A stretch of DNA of 64,000 nucleotides from Afifella marina DSM 2698 (lineage in GTDB: Bacteria; Pseudomonadota; Alphaproteobacteria; Rhizobiales; Afifellaceae): contig NZ_FMVW01000003.1 of the NCBI RefSeq assembly GCF_900102695.1, positions 310,001-374,000 on the forward strand. The letters run 5' to 3'. Every line of letters starts with the position of its first letter. The stretch's first letter is position 1. This document shows, piece by piece, positions 38,000 to 47,141 of this stretch. Under the pieces are notes generated by a model that was given only the letters and a program-made list of their open reading frames with translations, did no database searches and was not told the DNA's origin. A program made the translations under genes and the position numbers.

Positions 38000-38791
38000 T
38001 TGCTCAAAGCTCGTGTCATCCCGTGTCTCGACGTCAAGGACGGCCGTGTCGTCAAAGGCGTCAATTTCGTAGATCTCATCGATGCCGGAGATCCGGTGGA
38101 AGCCGCCAAGGCTTACGACGCGGCCGGCGCCGACGAGCTTTGCTTCCTCGACATCACGGCAAGCCACGAGGAGCGCGACACGCTCCTCGACGTGGTCGCC
38201 AAAACGGCGGAGCAATGTTTCATGCCGGTCACCGTGGGCGGGGGCGTGAGAACCGTGGACGATGTCCGCCAGCTTCTCCTCGCCGGCGCCGACAAGGTTT
38301 CCGTCAACACCGCAGCCGTCAATGATCCGAGCTTCGTCGGCCGGGCCGCCGACAAGTTCGGGGATCAATGCATCGTCGTCGCCATCGACGCCAAGACGGT
38401 GGCTCCAGGCCGCTGGGAGATCTTCACCCATGGCGGCCGCAAGCCGACCGGCATCGACGCCGTCGAATTTGCCCGCGAAGTCGTGTCTCTGGGCGCAGGC
38501 GAGATCCTTCTGACCTCCATGGACCGCGACGGCACGAAGACCGGTTTCGATCTCGCTTTGACGCGAGCGGTCGCCGATGCGGTCCGGGTTCCGGTCATCG
38601 CCTCCGGCGGTGTCGGCACGCTCGATCACCTGGTGGAAGGCATCCGCGACGGCCATGCAACGGCGGTGCTCGCGGCGTCGATCTTCCATTTCGGCACCTA
38701 TAGCATCGCAGAAGCCAAGGCCCATATGGCGCGCGCGGGCATTCCCATGCGCACGCTTCCGCAGGAGAAAGCCCGGATGGGCATGTCATGA
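38000..38791 (+). CDS. hisF: Imidazole glycerol phosphate synthase cyclase subunit HisF
   Basis: HisF (263 aa) uses ammonia from HisH to form imidazoleglycerol phosphate and AICAR. Catalytic Asp residues are in [15 protein letters not shown] and [18 protein letters not shown] and [12 protein letters not shown] are phosphate loops. The start is most likely TTG at 38000 ([11 protein letters not shown]) with GGAG six bases upstream; it matches homologue starts. It overlaps hisE by 4 nt. Confidence 0.95.
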   Translation: MLKARVIPCLDVKDGRVVKGVNFVDLIDAGDPVEAAKAYDAAGADELCFLDITASHEERDTLLDVVAKTAEQCFMPVTVGGGVRTVDDVRQLLLAGADKVSVNTAAVNDPSFVGRAADKFGDQCIVVAIDAKTVAPGRWEIFTHGGRKPTGIDAVEFAREVVSLGAGEILLTSMDRDGTKTGFDLALTRAVADAVRVPVIASGGVGTLDHLVEGIRDGHATAVLAASIFHFGTYSIAEAKAHMARAGIPMRTLPQEKARMGMS

Positions 38792-39126
38792 CCGATTTTA
38801 CGCTGGAAGAGCTCGCCGCCACGATCGGCGAGCGCGCCGCCTCTGGCGACGACAATTCCTATACCGCCAGGCTCGTCGGCAAAGGCGTCGCGAAATGCGC
38901 CCAGAAGCTCGGCGAAGAAGCCGTCGAGGCGGCGATCGCCGCCGTCTCAGAAGACAAAGAGGGCCTCACCAAAGAGGCGGCGGACGTTCTCTATCACCTT
39001 CTCGTTCTGCTTCACGCAGCCGGTGTCTCCTTCGACGAGGTGAAAGCGGAACTTGCGCAGCGCACCGGCCAAAGCGGCCTTGAGGAAAAGCGCTCCCGCC
39101 CGGCCTCCGCCAATTGGAAGAGCTGA
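38788..39126 (+). CDS. hisE: Phosphoribosyl-ATP pyrophosphatase HisE
   Basis: HisE (112 aa) removes pyrophosphate from phosphoribosyl-ATP in the second step of histidine synthesis. MazG-like metal motifs are seen in [16 protein letters not shown] and [14 protein letters not shown]. It overlaps hisF by 4 nt and coaA by one base (TGATG), so the three are coupled. Confidence 0.95.
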   Translation: MTDFTLEELAATIGERAASGDDNSYTARLVGKGVAKCAQKLGEEAVEAAIAAVSEDKEGLTKEAADVLYHLLVLLHAAGVSFDEVKAELAQRTGQSGLEEKRSRPASANWKS

Positions 39127-40079
39127 TGGATCAAGTGTCCCCAAGCTCGCTCTCGCCCTATCGGTATTTCAGCGTCGAGGAATGGTCGAAACTGCGTGCC
39201 GACACGCCGATGACATTGTCGGCGGAAGAGGTGCATGCGCTCAAGTCGATGAACGACCCGATCTCGATCAGCGAGGCGGAGGCGATCTATCTGCCCTTGT
39301 CGCGGCTTCTGTCCTTCCACGTCGAAGCCAAGGACAAGCTTTATGCCGTGCGCTCGAAATTCCTCGGCGCAAAAGAAGGCAAGATGCCGTTCATCATCGG
39401 CATTGCCGGCTCCGTGGCCGTCGGCAAATCGACCACGGCGCGCATCCTGACGGAACTGATGGCGCGCTGGCCGGGCCATCCGCGCGTTTCCCTCGTCACC
39501 ACCGACGGCTTTCTCTATCCGAACGCGGTTCTGGCGAAGGAAGGCATGATGGAGCGCAAGGGCTTTCCCGAGAGCTACGACGTTGCAACGCTTTTGCGCT
39601 TTCTCTCCGACATCAAGGCCGGCAAGCGCAAGGTCAGAGCCCCTGTCTACTCCCACCTCACCTACGATATCGTGCCGGGCGAGACTTTGATCGTCGATCA
39701 GCCGGACATTCTGATCTTCGAAGGCCTCAACGTCCTGCAGACGCGGGATCTGCCGCGGGACGGAAAGGAAGTCCCCTTCGTCTCCGACTTCTTCAATTTT
39801 TCCATCTATATCGACGCGGAAGATGACGTCATCCGGCGCTGGTATATCGACCGCTTCATGAGCCTCAAGGGAACGCGGTTTACCGATCCGAGGTCGTATT
39901 TTCACCGCTACGCCAATATCGAAGACGACGAAGCACGCCGCGTCGCCGAGGGTCTCTGGGAGCGCATCAACCTCGTCAATCTCGACGAGAACATCCGCCC
40001 GACACGGCCGCGGGCCGATCTCATCATCGGCAAGGCGGGCGACCATTCGGTGAACGAAGTGGCGCTGAGGAAATTGTGA
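39126..40079 (+). CDS. coaA: Pantothenate kinase, type I
   Basis: CoaA (317 aa) phosphorylates pantothenate, the first step of CoA synthesis. P-loop [17 protein letters not shown] lies near residue 95, with [25 protein letters not shown] and [12 protein letters not shown] as in type I enzymes. The ATG at 39126 overlaps the hisE stop. Linkage of coaA to hisE is conserved in Rhizobiales. It overlaps pyrF by 4 nt. Confidence 0.96.
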   Translation: MDQVSPSSLSPYRYFSVEEWSKLRADTPMTLSAEEVHALKSMNDPISISEAEAIYLPLSRLLSFHVEAKDKLYAVRSKFLGAKEGKMPFIIGIAGSVAVGKSTTARILTELMARWPGHPRVSLVTTDGFLYPNAVLAKEGMMERKGFPESYDVATLLRFLSDIKAGKRKVRAPVYSHLTYDIVPGETLIVDQPDILIFEGLNVLQTRDLPRDGKEVPFVSDFFNFSIYIDAEDDVIRRWYIDRFMSLKGTRFTDPRSYFHRYANIEDDEARRVAEGLWERINLVNLDENIRPTRPRADLIIGKAGDHSVNEVALRKL

Positions 40080-40819
40080 CGATGCTTGAGACCAAGGATT
40101 CTGCGGCAAGCCGCGATATTCGCCCGCGCAACGCGCGCGATCGGCTGATCGTCGGCCTCGACCTTCCCGACCTTGCCACCGCCCGCGCCATGGTCGAGAC
40201 GCTCGGCGATACGGTGACGTTCTACAAGATCGGGATGGAGCTGGTCTTTGCGGGCGGACTCGGCCTCATCGAGCCGCTTCGGGCGGAGGGAAAGCGCGTC
40301 TTTCTCGATATGAAGCTTCTCGACATCGACAATACGGTCGCGGGAGGCATCGCCAATCTTGCCCGGCTCGGGGCGACGCTCACCACCGTTCACGCCTATC
40401 CGAAGGCGATGCGCGCGGCCGCCGCCGCAAGAGCTGACGCTGATCTCGGGCTTCTCGCCGTCACCGTTCTCACCTCCATGGATGACGCCGATCTCGATGA
40501 GGCGGGTTATGCGGAGAATGCAGGCGAACTCGTTCGCCGCCGTGCCGCGCAGGCGCGCGCGAGCGGCATCGACGGCATCGTCTGTTCGCCGCTCGAGGCT
40601 GAGGCGATGCGTGCTCTTCTCGGTCCCGACATGCTGATCGTGACCCCCGGCGTGCGCCCGACATCCGCGACGAGCGACGACCAGAAACGCGTGATGACAC
40701 CGGGCGACGCCCTGCGGGCCGGCGCCGATTACCTCGTCGTTGCCAGACCGGTGGTCAAGGCCGCCGATCCGAAAGCCGCAGCACAGGCGATTGTGGACGA
40801 AATCGAAGCGAATTGCTGA
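40076..40819 (+). CDS. pyrF: Orotidine 5'-phosphate decarboxylase PyrF
   Basis: PyrF (247 aa) decarboxylates OMP to UMP. The catalytic Lys and Asp are in [13 protein letters not shown], with N-terminal LIVGLDLPD and C-terminal [10 protein letters not shown] and [12 protein letters not shown]. It starts at GTG 40076 within the coaA stop (GTGA) or at ATG 40082. The N-terminal extension of ~20 residues before LIVGLDL is longer than in enterobacteria. Confidence 0.95.
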   Translation: MTMLETKDSAASRDIRPRNARDRLIVGLDLPDLATARAMVETLGDTVTFYKIGMELVFAGGLGLIEPLRAEGKRVFLDMKLLDIDNTVAGGIANLARLGATLTTVHAYPKAMRAAAAARADADLGLLAVTVLTSMDDADLDEAGYAENAGELVRRRAAQARASGIDGIVCSPLEAEAMRALLGPDMLIVTPGVRPTSATSDDQKRVMTPGDALRAGADYLVVARPVVKAADPKAAAQAIVDEIEANC

Positions 40820-40830
40820 AGGAGGGAAGA

Positions 40831-41142
40831 ATGCCGAAGGGCTATTGGATCGCCCGCGTCGATGTGCGCGACCCCGAGCGCTACAAGGAATATGTCGCCG
40901 GCGCCGCTCCTGCCTTTGCCCGCTTCAAGGGCAAGTTTCTGGTCCGTGGCGGCCCGATGCATTCGCTGGAAGGAAATTCGCGCGCCCGCAATGTGGTCAT
41001 CGAATTTGCCTCCGTCGACGATGCGCTCGCCTGCTACCATTCGCCCGAATACCAGGCCGCACGCGAGCACCGGGTGGCCGTGGCGGACGCGGAGCTCGTG
41101 ATCGTGGAAGGCTATTCGGGTCCGCAGCCTGGTACGTCCTGA
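40831..41142 (+). CDS. DUF1330 family protein
   Basis: A 103-aa dimeric alpha/beta-barrel-like protein. GYWIARVDVRDPERYKEYVA, FLVRGGPMHSLEG and the FASVDDALACYHSPEYQ stretch are the DUF1330 hallmarks. The family resembles ABM-domain monooxygenases, but no enzyme activity is established. A GGAGGGA site precedes the ATG. It follows pyrF by 11 nt and precedes the moeB-like gene by 4 nt. Confidence 0.88.
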   Translation: MPKGYWIARVDVRDPERYKEYVAGAAPAFARFKGKFLVRGGPMHSLEGNSRARNVVIEFASVDDALACYHSPEYQAAREHRVAVADAELVIVEGYSGPQPGTS

Positions 41143-41146
41143 TCCG

Positions 41147-41929
41147 ATGTCGGAGACGCCCTCTCCCGACGGCGCGCGCCATTCGGCGGAACCGGATCTC
41201 AGCGCAGAAGAAATCGAGCGCTACGCCCGCCATATCGTCCTGCCCGAGGTCGGAGGCCCCGGCCAAAAGCGCTTCAAGCGCACGCGCGTTCTCATCGTCG
41301 GGGCGGGTGGGCTCGGCTCACCCGTCGCCCTTTATCTTGCGGCCGCTGGCATCGGCCGGCTCGGCCTCGTCGATGACGACGTCGTCTCGCTCTCCAATCT
41401 GCAGCGGCAGATCATTCATGCGAGCACCGAGCTCGGCATGGCGAAGGTGGAGAGCGCACAAAGAGCGCTCTCCCGCATCAACCCGCATGTCGCCGTCGAC
41501 ACGCACAGGACGCGTCTGACAGAGGACAACGCCTCCGATCTCGTCGCCGGTTACGACATCGTCGTCGATGGTTCCGACAATTCCGCTACGCGCTTCCTTC
41601 TTCCGGACATCTGCGAGGCGGCCAGAAAGCCGCTGGTGTCGGGGGCGGTCGGCCGCTTCGACGGGTCGGTGACAACGCTTTTGCCCTTCAGGGACGACAA
41701 TCCGCGTTACCGCGATCTCTTTCCGAAGCCGCCGCCTGAAGGGCTCGTGCCGAGCTGCGCGGAAGCGGGAATTCTGGGCGCGCTCACCGGCATCATCGGG
41801 TCGATCCAGGCGCTTGAAGTCATGAAACTCGCGGCAGGCTTCGGCGAGCCTCTGATCGGACGGCTTCTCCTCTACGACGCCCTTTCGCAGCGCTTCGAGA
41901 CGATCGCCTACAAGCGCCGCAAGAGCTGA
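41147..41929 (+). CDS. moeB: ThiF/MoeB-family adenylyltransferase
   Basis: A 260-aa E1-like enzyme. ATP-binding GAGGLGSPVALYL and LVDDDVVSLSNLQRQIIH, Asp in VDGSDNSATR, and the transfer Cys in PSCAEAGILG are present. Such proteins activate MoaD or ThiS by adenylylation for molybdopterin or thiamin synthesis. The zinc-binding CxxC pairs of E. coli MoeB are not seen, and the C terminus stops soon after the fold, so the MoeB label is by overall similarity. It is the last of the hisF-hisE-coaA-pyrF run. Confidence 0.82.
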   Translation: MSETPSPDGARHSAEPDLSAEEIERYARHIVLPEVGGPGQKRFKRTRVLIVGAGGLGSPVALYLAAAGIGRLGLVDDDVVSLSNLQRQIIHASTELGMAKVESAQRALSRINPHVAVDTHRTRLTEDNASDLVAGYDIVVDGSDNSATRFLLPDICEAARKPLVSGAVGRFDGSVTTLLPFRDDNPRYRDLFPKPPPEGLVPSCAEAGILGALTGIIGSIQALEVMKLAAGFGEPLIGRLLLYDALSQRFETIAYKRRKS

Positions 41930-41966
41930 GCGGCGCCGATCCGGAAAGCCGGCCTGTCGGGCAAAC

Positions 41967-42965
41967 CTAGACCGAGAGCGGCAACACCCTGTCCGGCGGT
42001 TTGTGCCCATCCATCCAGGTGCGGATGTTGATGATCACCTTTTCGCCCATCTCGATACGGCCTTCGATCGTGGCCGAGCCCATATGCGGCAGGAGCACCG
42101 CCTTGCCCTCCTGGGCGAGCTTGATGAGCTTCGGATCGATTGCGGGCTCACCCTCGAAAACGTCGAGACCGGCGCCGGCAAGAGAGTTCGTCTCCAGGCA
42201 TTCGATCAACGCCGCCTCGTCGATAACCTCACCGCGCGCGGTGTTCACCAGATAGGCATCCGGGCGCATCAGCTTGAGGCGCCGGCGGGAAAGAAGGTGG
42301 AAAGTGGCCGGCGTGTGCGGGCAATTGACGGAGATGATGTCCATGCGCGCCAGCATCTGGTCGAGCGAATCCCAATAGGTCGCTTCCAGCTCTTCCTCGG
42401 TCTTCGGATCGACCGGCCGGCGGTTGTGATAGTGGATCGACAGGCCGAAGGCCTGGGCGCGGCGCGCGACCGCCGTGCCGATCCGTCCCATACCGACGAT
42501 GCCGAGCCGTTTTCCCCAGATGCGGTGACCGAGCATCCAGGTCGGCGACCAGCCGGGCCAGGGCAGGCCGTTCGGTAGAATCTGGGCTCCCTCCGCCAGC
42601 CGCCGTGGGACGGCGAGGATGAGCGCCATGGTCATATCGGCGGTGTCACCCGTCAGAACGTTCGGCGTGTTGGTGACGGTGATGCCGCGCTCATAGGCGG
42701 CCCCGATATCGATGTTGTCGATGCCGTTGCCGAAATTGGCGATGAGCTTCAAATTCGGTCCGGCTTGGGAAAGCGCTGCGGCGTCCAACCGATCTGTGAC
42801 CGTCGGCACGAGCACGTCCGCAGTGCGCAACGCCTCCACCAGCTCCGCTTGCGACAGCGGTCGGTCATCCAGATTGAGGTCAGCGCGAAACAGCTCTCGC
42901 ATGCGCGTCTCCACCGGATCGGGCAGTTTTCGCGTTACGATGACGTGCGGTTTCGCCTTGGTCAT
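41967..42965 (-). CDS. D-2-hydroxyacid dehydrogenase (glyoxylate/hydroxypyruvate reductase-like)
   Basis: A 332-aa NAD(P)-dependent dehydrogenase. The nucleotide-binding motif is GKRLGIVGMGRIGTAVARR; catalytic Arg, Glu and His lie in NTARGEVID, DVFEGEP and LLPHMGSA. The sequence resembles GyaR/GhrB-type enzymes that reduce glyoxylate or hydroxypyruvate, but related enzymes act on other 2-oxo acids. It is convergent with the moeB-like gene (37 nt) and divergent from the SH3 protein. Confidence 0.88.
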   Translation of the reverse strand: MTKAKPHVIVTRKLPDPVETRMRELFRADLNLDDRPLSQAELVEALRTADVLVPTVTDRLDAAALSQAGPNLKLIANFGNGIDNIDIGAAYERGITVTNTPNVLTGDTADMTMALILAVPRRLAEGAQILPNGLPWPGWSPTWMLGHRIWGKRLGIVGMGRIGTAVARRAQAFGLSIHYHNRRPVDPKTEEELEATYWDSLDQMLARMDIISVNCPHTPATFHLLSRRRLKLMRPDAYLVNTARGEVIDEAALIECLETNSLAGAGLDVFEGEPAIDPKLIKLAQEGKAVLLPHMGSATIEGRIEMGEKVIINIRTWMDGHKPPDRVLPLSV

Positions 42966-43116
42966 GCACCACCTCTCCTTGGCGGCCCCCGCGGGAGCGA
43001 CCGGCTGCCTTTAACATCTCTCTAGCAAAGGGCTGCTCAAAAACAAGGAACGAAGGGGCGCTTGGCCTCGCGGCGGAATGGCGCTAACACCTCCCGGTGT
43101 GATTTTCCGACCGCAG

Positions 43117-43665
43117 ATGATGCGCCCTCTCCTCTTCCTTCGTTCTCGTCTCAGCCTTCTTCTTGTCTTGGCCCTGCTCGCCGTGGCGTGGCCGGGCGAG
43201 CCTGGATGGGCGCAGGCCCCGAAAGTGGGGCCAAGCGGCTATCCATTACCACGCTTCGTCAGCTTGAAATCAAATGCCGTCAACGTCCGCAAGGGGCCCG
43301 GCAAAAACTACGGCATTGCCTGGCGCTTCGTGCGGGCCGGTCTGCCCGTCGAGATCATCCAGGAATTCGAAACCTGGCGGAAGGTGCGTGATTCGGATGG
43401 CGCGGAAGGCTGGATCCACCAGAGCCTCCTGTCCGGGCGGCGCACGGCGATCGTAGCCCCCTGGGCCAAAGGCGAGCGCTTCAATGCGCATGCGGACGCA
43501 AGTGAGACGGCACGGGTGACGGCGATTCTCGAATCGGGCGTGGTGACCGACGTGGTGCGCTGCCGCGAGGGCTGGTGCGACGTTCGCGGCGACAAATACG
43601 AAGGCTGGATGGAGCAGAATTCGCTCTGGGGCGTCTATCCCAACGAAAACGTCTCCGACGGCTGA
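43117..43665 (+). CDS. Exported bacterial SH3-domain protein
   Basis: A 182-aa exported protein: signal peptide (about 1-33, hydrophobic LSLLLVLALLAVAW, ending near GWAQA). Two SH3-like repeats follow: the first with NAVNVRKGPGKNYGIAW and EGWIHQSLLSG, the second (about 95-175) with FNAHADASETARV and the Cys pair in VRCREGWCDVRG. SH3b domains usually bind peptidoglycan or proteins in the periplasm. ATG 43117 or 43120 start the signal peptide; ATG 43078 would add 13 residues. Confidence 0.8.
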   Translation: MMRPLLFLRSRLSLLLVLALLAVAWPGEPGWAQAPKVGPSGYPLPRFVSLKSNAVNVRKGPGKNYGIAWRFVRAGLPVEIIQEFETWRKVRDSDGAEGWIHQSLLSGRRTAIVAPWAKGERFNAHADASETARVTAILESGVVTDVVRCREGWCDVRGDKYEGWMEQNSLWGVYPNENVSDG

Positions 43666-43732
43666 CCGCGTACCCACATTCCCTCCACGATCCAGCCCCC
43701 GACAACCCAGCCACCGCGATCCAGGGCGTCGC

Positions 43733-44560
43733 TCATCCCTTCACACCTCCGGCCGTCAGGCCCGAGACGATCTTGCGCTGGAAAATCAGCACGAGAACGA
43801 TGAGCGGCACCGTCACGACAACGGACGCCGCCATAATCGTGCCCCAGGGAATCTCCTGCTCCGAAGCGCCGGATAGAAGCGCGATCGCGACGGGCACGGT
43901 GCGCGTATCGTTGCTCGACACGAAAGTGAGCGCGAAAAGGAATTCGTTCCAGGCGGCGATGAAGGCGAGAAGCCCCGTCGTCACCAGCGCCGGCCACATC
44001 AAGGGGAGAAACACCTTCATGACGATGGTCATGGGCTTTGCGCCGTCGACGATCGCCGCCTCTTCGATCTCCACCGGCAAATCCCGCATGAAGGTCGTCA
44101 GCACCCAGACCGTGAACGGTAGGGTGAAGATCATATAGGCGAGGATCAGCGAAAAGAGCGAATTGTAGAGGCCGAAAAGGCGGACGAGTTCGAAAAGCCC
44201 GGCGAGAACCGCGATCTGCGGAAACATCGAAACGGCGAGAATCGTCAAAAGCAGGATGCCGCGGCCGCGAAACTCGATACGCGACAAGGCGTAGGCCGCC
44301 GTCACCGCCAGGAAGAGCGAGATCGCCACGACCACGAAGGCGACGATGACGGAATTCAAGATGTTGAGCGGGAAGACGCCGTTGACGAGCACGTCGCGGT
44401 AATTGGCGAGCGAGAAATCCGTCGGCAGATAGTCGACGCGAAAGAGCGCCGTGCCCGATTTGAAGCTCGTCAGGATGGCATAATAGAACGGGAAGATCGA
44501 GAAGAGCACGATCAGGACGACGAGCGCATAAAAGGCCGTCCGCTTCACGAAGGCCGGCAT
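43733..44560 (-). CDS. Sugar ABC transporter permease (MalG type)
   Basis: A 275-aa inner-membrane permease with six helices. The EAA loop reads EEAAIVDGAKPMTIVMKVFLPLMWP and couples to the ATPase. It is the last of three genes: binding protein, MalF-type permease, MalG-type permease. The start at 44560 is one base past the upstream stop (TGAGATG). No ATPase gene follows; the next gene (43665) is on the other strand. Confidence 0.9.
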   Translation of the reverse strand: MPAFVKRTAFYALVVLIVLFSIFPFYYAILTSFKSGTALFRVDYLPTDFSLANYRDVLVNGVFPLNILNSVIVAFVVVAISLFLAVTAAYALSRIEFRGRGILLLTILAVSMFPQIAVLAGLFELVRLFGLYNSLFSLILAYMIFTLPFTVWVLTTFMRDLPVEIEEAAIVDGAKPMTIVMKVFLPLMWPALVTTGLLAFIAAWNEFLFALTFVSSNDTRTVPVAIALLSGASEQEIPWGTIMAASVVVTVPLIVLVLIFQRKIVSGLTAGGVKG

Positions 44561-44561
44561 C

Positions 44562-45557
44562 TCAGCGCCCTCCCCCGAGATTGAGCCGCGCCGCCTTGAT
44601 GTAGACGAGCGTGATCGCCGCAATCACCAGGAATAGGAGCGTCGAGGCGGCCGAGCCATAGGCGAACTGATCGAACTGGAAGAGGTTTTCCTGAGCGAAC
44701 ACCGACATCGTCTTGGTTTCGGTGTTGTTGGGGGTCAGCACGTAGATGAGGTCGAAGACGCGCAGGGCGTCGAGCGCCCGGAAGATGACGGCGACCAGGA
44801 TCGCCGGGCGGATGAGCGGCAGCGTCACCTTGAAGAACACCTTGACCGGATGGACGCCGTCGATTTTCGCCGCTTCGTAGACGTCGGAGGGCACCATCTG
44901 CAGCCCGGCGAGGATGAGAAGCGCCATGAACGGCGTCGTCTTCCACACATCGACGATGATGACGGCCCACATCGCCGTCTCCGGCGAGGCGGTCCAGGCG
45001 ATCGGATGGGAGAGGATGCCGACCGACATCAGCATGTCGTTCAGAATGCCGAACTGGTCGTTCATCATCCACGCCCACATCTTGGCCGAGACGATCGTCG
45101 GGATCGCCCAAGGGATGAGAACGGCAGCCCGCACAAAGCCTCGGCCGCGAAACGGGACGTTGAGGACGAGCGCCACGATGAGGCCGAGGACGGTTTCGAT
45201 CGAGACGGAGACGAGGGTGTAATAGACGGTGTTCCACACCGCGTTCCACCATTGGGCGTCGAAGAAGAGACCGAACCATTCCCCGGTCCCGTCGCCATAA
45301 TCGACATATTCGAAATAGTTGCGCAGGCCGACGAAGCGGGCGGCATCGAGATCGGCCAAACTCGCATCGGTGAAGGAAAACCAGATCGTCTGCAGGAGCG
45401 GCCAGCCGGCGACGAAAGCGAGGACGGCGAGCATCGGCGTGAGAAAGAGCCAGGCGGAGGCGAGCCGCTGCCTTGAAAGCGCCGAACGCGCCGCCGGCTG
45501 TTCTTCGGTCCGCATCGCATCGTCGGTCGGCGGGGCGCCGGGAATCGCGTTCGTCAT
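44562..45557 (-). CDS. Sugar ABC transporter permease (MalF type)
   Basis: A 331-aa permease with a cytoplasmic N terminus and six membrane helices (first at ASAWLFLTPMLAVLAFVAGW). The EAA motif is in VYEAAKIDGVHPVKVFFKVTLPL. LLRVFDLIYVLTPNN-like text (ALRVFDLIYVLT) is typical of trehalose/maltose or glucoside systems. It overlaps the binding-protein stop by 4 nt. Confidence 0.9.
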   Translation of the reverse strand: MTNAIPGAPPTDDAMRTEEQPAARSALSRQRLASAWLFLTPMLAVLAFVAGWPLLQTIWFSFTDASLADLDAARFVGLRNYFEYVDYGDGTGEWFGLFFDAQWWNAVWNTVYYTLVSVSIETVLGLIVALVLNVPFRGRGFVRAAVLIPWAIPTIVSAKMWAWMMNDQFGILNDMLMSVGILSHPIAWTASPETAMWAVIIVDVWKTTPFMALLILAGLQMVPSDVYEAAKIDGVHPVKVFFKVTLPLIRPAILVAVIFRALDALRVFDLIYVLTPNNTETKTMSVFAQENLFQFDQFAYGSAASTLLFLVIAAITLVYIKAARLNLGGGR

Positions 45558-46819
45558 CGCCAGCCATCCCGCTTCAGGCGCCGCAGCCGGTGCTCCAGCG
45601 TCTGAAGATTGGTTTCAGCCGATGCCGCACCGGAGAGCGTCTCGTTGACGGCGGTCCAGAACTCCTTCGACACTTCGTTGTACTGACGTTTCGTGGGTGC
45701 GGAGGGACGCGGCACAGCCTTTTCGACGACATCTGCCCATTCGGCGATGATCGGCTGGCGTTCGGCGATGTCCGGATCGTCATAGAGCGCCGGGATCGTC
45801 GGCAGCCGCGCATAGGTGAGTGCCCGCTCCTTCTGCGCTTTGCGGGACGACAGGAAGCGAACGAGCTCGATCGCTTCTTTCTTGTGCTTGGAATATTTCG
45901 ACACGGCTAAGTTCCAGCCGCCGAGGCAGGGAGCCGAGCGACTGCCGGGCTCGGCGGGCAGCGTCGTTACCTCAAACTTGCCTTTGACCGGCGAATCCTC
46001 ACCGTTCGACAGCGCATAGGCGTAAGGCCAGTTGCGCATGAAGACGGCGTTGCCGGTCTGCCAGACGCCGCGGGCCTCCTCTTCCTTGTAGGCGAGCACA
46101 CCGGCGGGGGCGATGTCCCTCACCCAGCCACGCGCCCGCTCCAGCGCCTGGGCGGCCCTCTCGTTGTTGATGGTGATCTCGCCCTCTGGCGAGACGATCT
46201 GCCCGCCGCCGCTAGAGGCGACCCATTCGAGGCCGTTGCAGGTGAGGCCCTCATAAGGGGCACCCTGAAAGACGAAGCCGTAGATCTGACCGCTGCCGGC
46301 GGCGCGTTCCTTATCCTGGATCACTTTGGCGGTTTCGGTCAGCTCCTCCCAGGTCGCGGGCGGGTTCCTGCCGTATTTTTCCAGAAGGTCCTTGCGATAG
46401 AAGAGCGCCGGGGCATCCGTATACATCGGGAATGCGACGAGCCGCCCCTCGACCGTCTGTGATTCGATCACGGAGGGGAAATGGTCGCCGATGACGTCGG
46501 CCATGGCGTCGCGCAAATCGACGAACTGATTCGCAAGCTGAGGCGCCCAGATCACGTCGACACGGTAGATGTCGATGTCATCGGTGCCAGCCGCCAACCA
46601 CAAGCGATATTGCCCGAACTGGTCGCTCGTCGAGGCCGGCATCTCGACGATGTCGACCTGGTGGCCGGTCTCCGCCTCGAATTCCGCAAGCTGCGTGCGC
46701 AATTCCTGAATATCGGCACCGACAGAACCCGAGACGATCGAAAGCTCGGCAGCAGAAACCTCGCTGGAGCCAAGGGTAAATATCGCAGCAACGGCCATCG
46801 CCGCGGTGCCAAACCGCAT
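45554..46819 (-). CDS. Sugar-binding protein of ABC transporter (family 1)
   Basis: A 421-aa periplasmic binding protein. The signal peptide (about 1-24, ending near VSAAE) is followed by a family 1 solute-binding fold: FEAETGHQVDIVEMPAS, VDVIWAPQLANQFVDL and the PMYTDAPALFYRKDLLEKYG ligand region. Looks like trehalose/maltose-type binding proteins (ThuE-like); the true sugar is inferred. A strong GGGAGGGGAAC site precedes the ATG. It heads an operon with the two permeases but no ATPase. Confidence 0.88.
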   Translation of the reverse strand: MRFGTAAMAVAAIFTLGSSEVSAAELSIVSGSVGADIQELRTQLAEFEAETGHQVDIVEMPASTSDQFGQYRLWLAAGTDDIDIYRVDVIWAPQLANQFVDLRDAMADVIGDHFPSVIESQTVEGRLVAFPMYTDAPALFYRKDLLEKYGRNPPATWEELTETAKVIQDKERAAGSGQIYGFVFQGAPYEGLTCNGLEWVASSGGGQIVSPEGEITINNERAAQALERARGWVRDIAPAGVLAYKEEEARGVWQTGNAVFMRNWPYAYALSNGEDSPVKGKFEVTTLPAEPGSRSAPCLGGWNLAVSKYSKHKKEAIELVRFLSSRKAQKERALTYARLPTIPALYDDPDIAERQPIIAEWADVVEKAVPRPSAPTKRQYNEVSKEFWTAVNETLSGAASAETNLQTLEHRLRRLKRDGWR

Positions 46820-47141
46820 GTTCCCCTCCCATCCGGCCGGTATTTCCCGGCTCTTTCCTGCCTTGCGTTCAGATCTCAACGATCATGCACAGCGCTGGTT
46901 GCGGGAAAGTCTAGCCGGTTACGGCGGCATATTGGGAGTCCCCCTGCAGGAGCACGTGGCCGCGACTGTATCGATCGCGCGTTTGCTTCCTCCCGGGGGG
47001 AGGCGAAAACTGGCCGCGACCAATCGACCGTGATCGTGCCTCCGATGCTCTCCAGGCCGGCCACGTCACTCCAATGTCATGTTTTTCTTATGGAATATGG
47101 CAACTCTGGTCGATGTCGGCGCGATCGTTTAAGGAAAGCGC
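46820..47141. other. Divergent non-coding region between sugar-ABC operon and olsB
   Basis: Promoters for both directions should lie here. I see a short inverted repeat CCTCCC/GGGAGG near 46987-47001 and a partly symmetric ATCGATCG at about 46971, either of which could be an operator. No clear -35/-10 pair and no gene. Confidence 0.4.
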
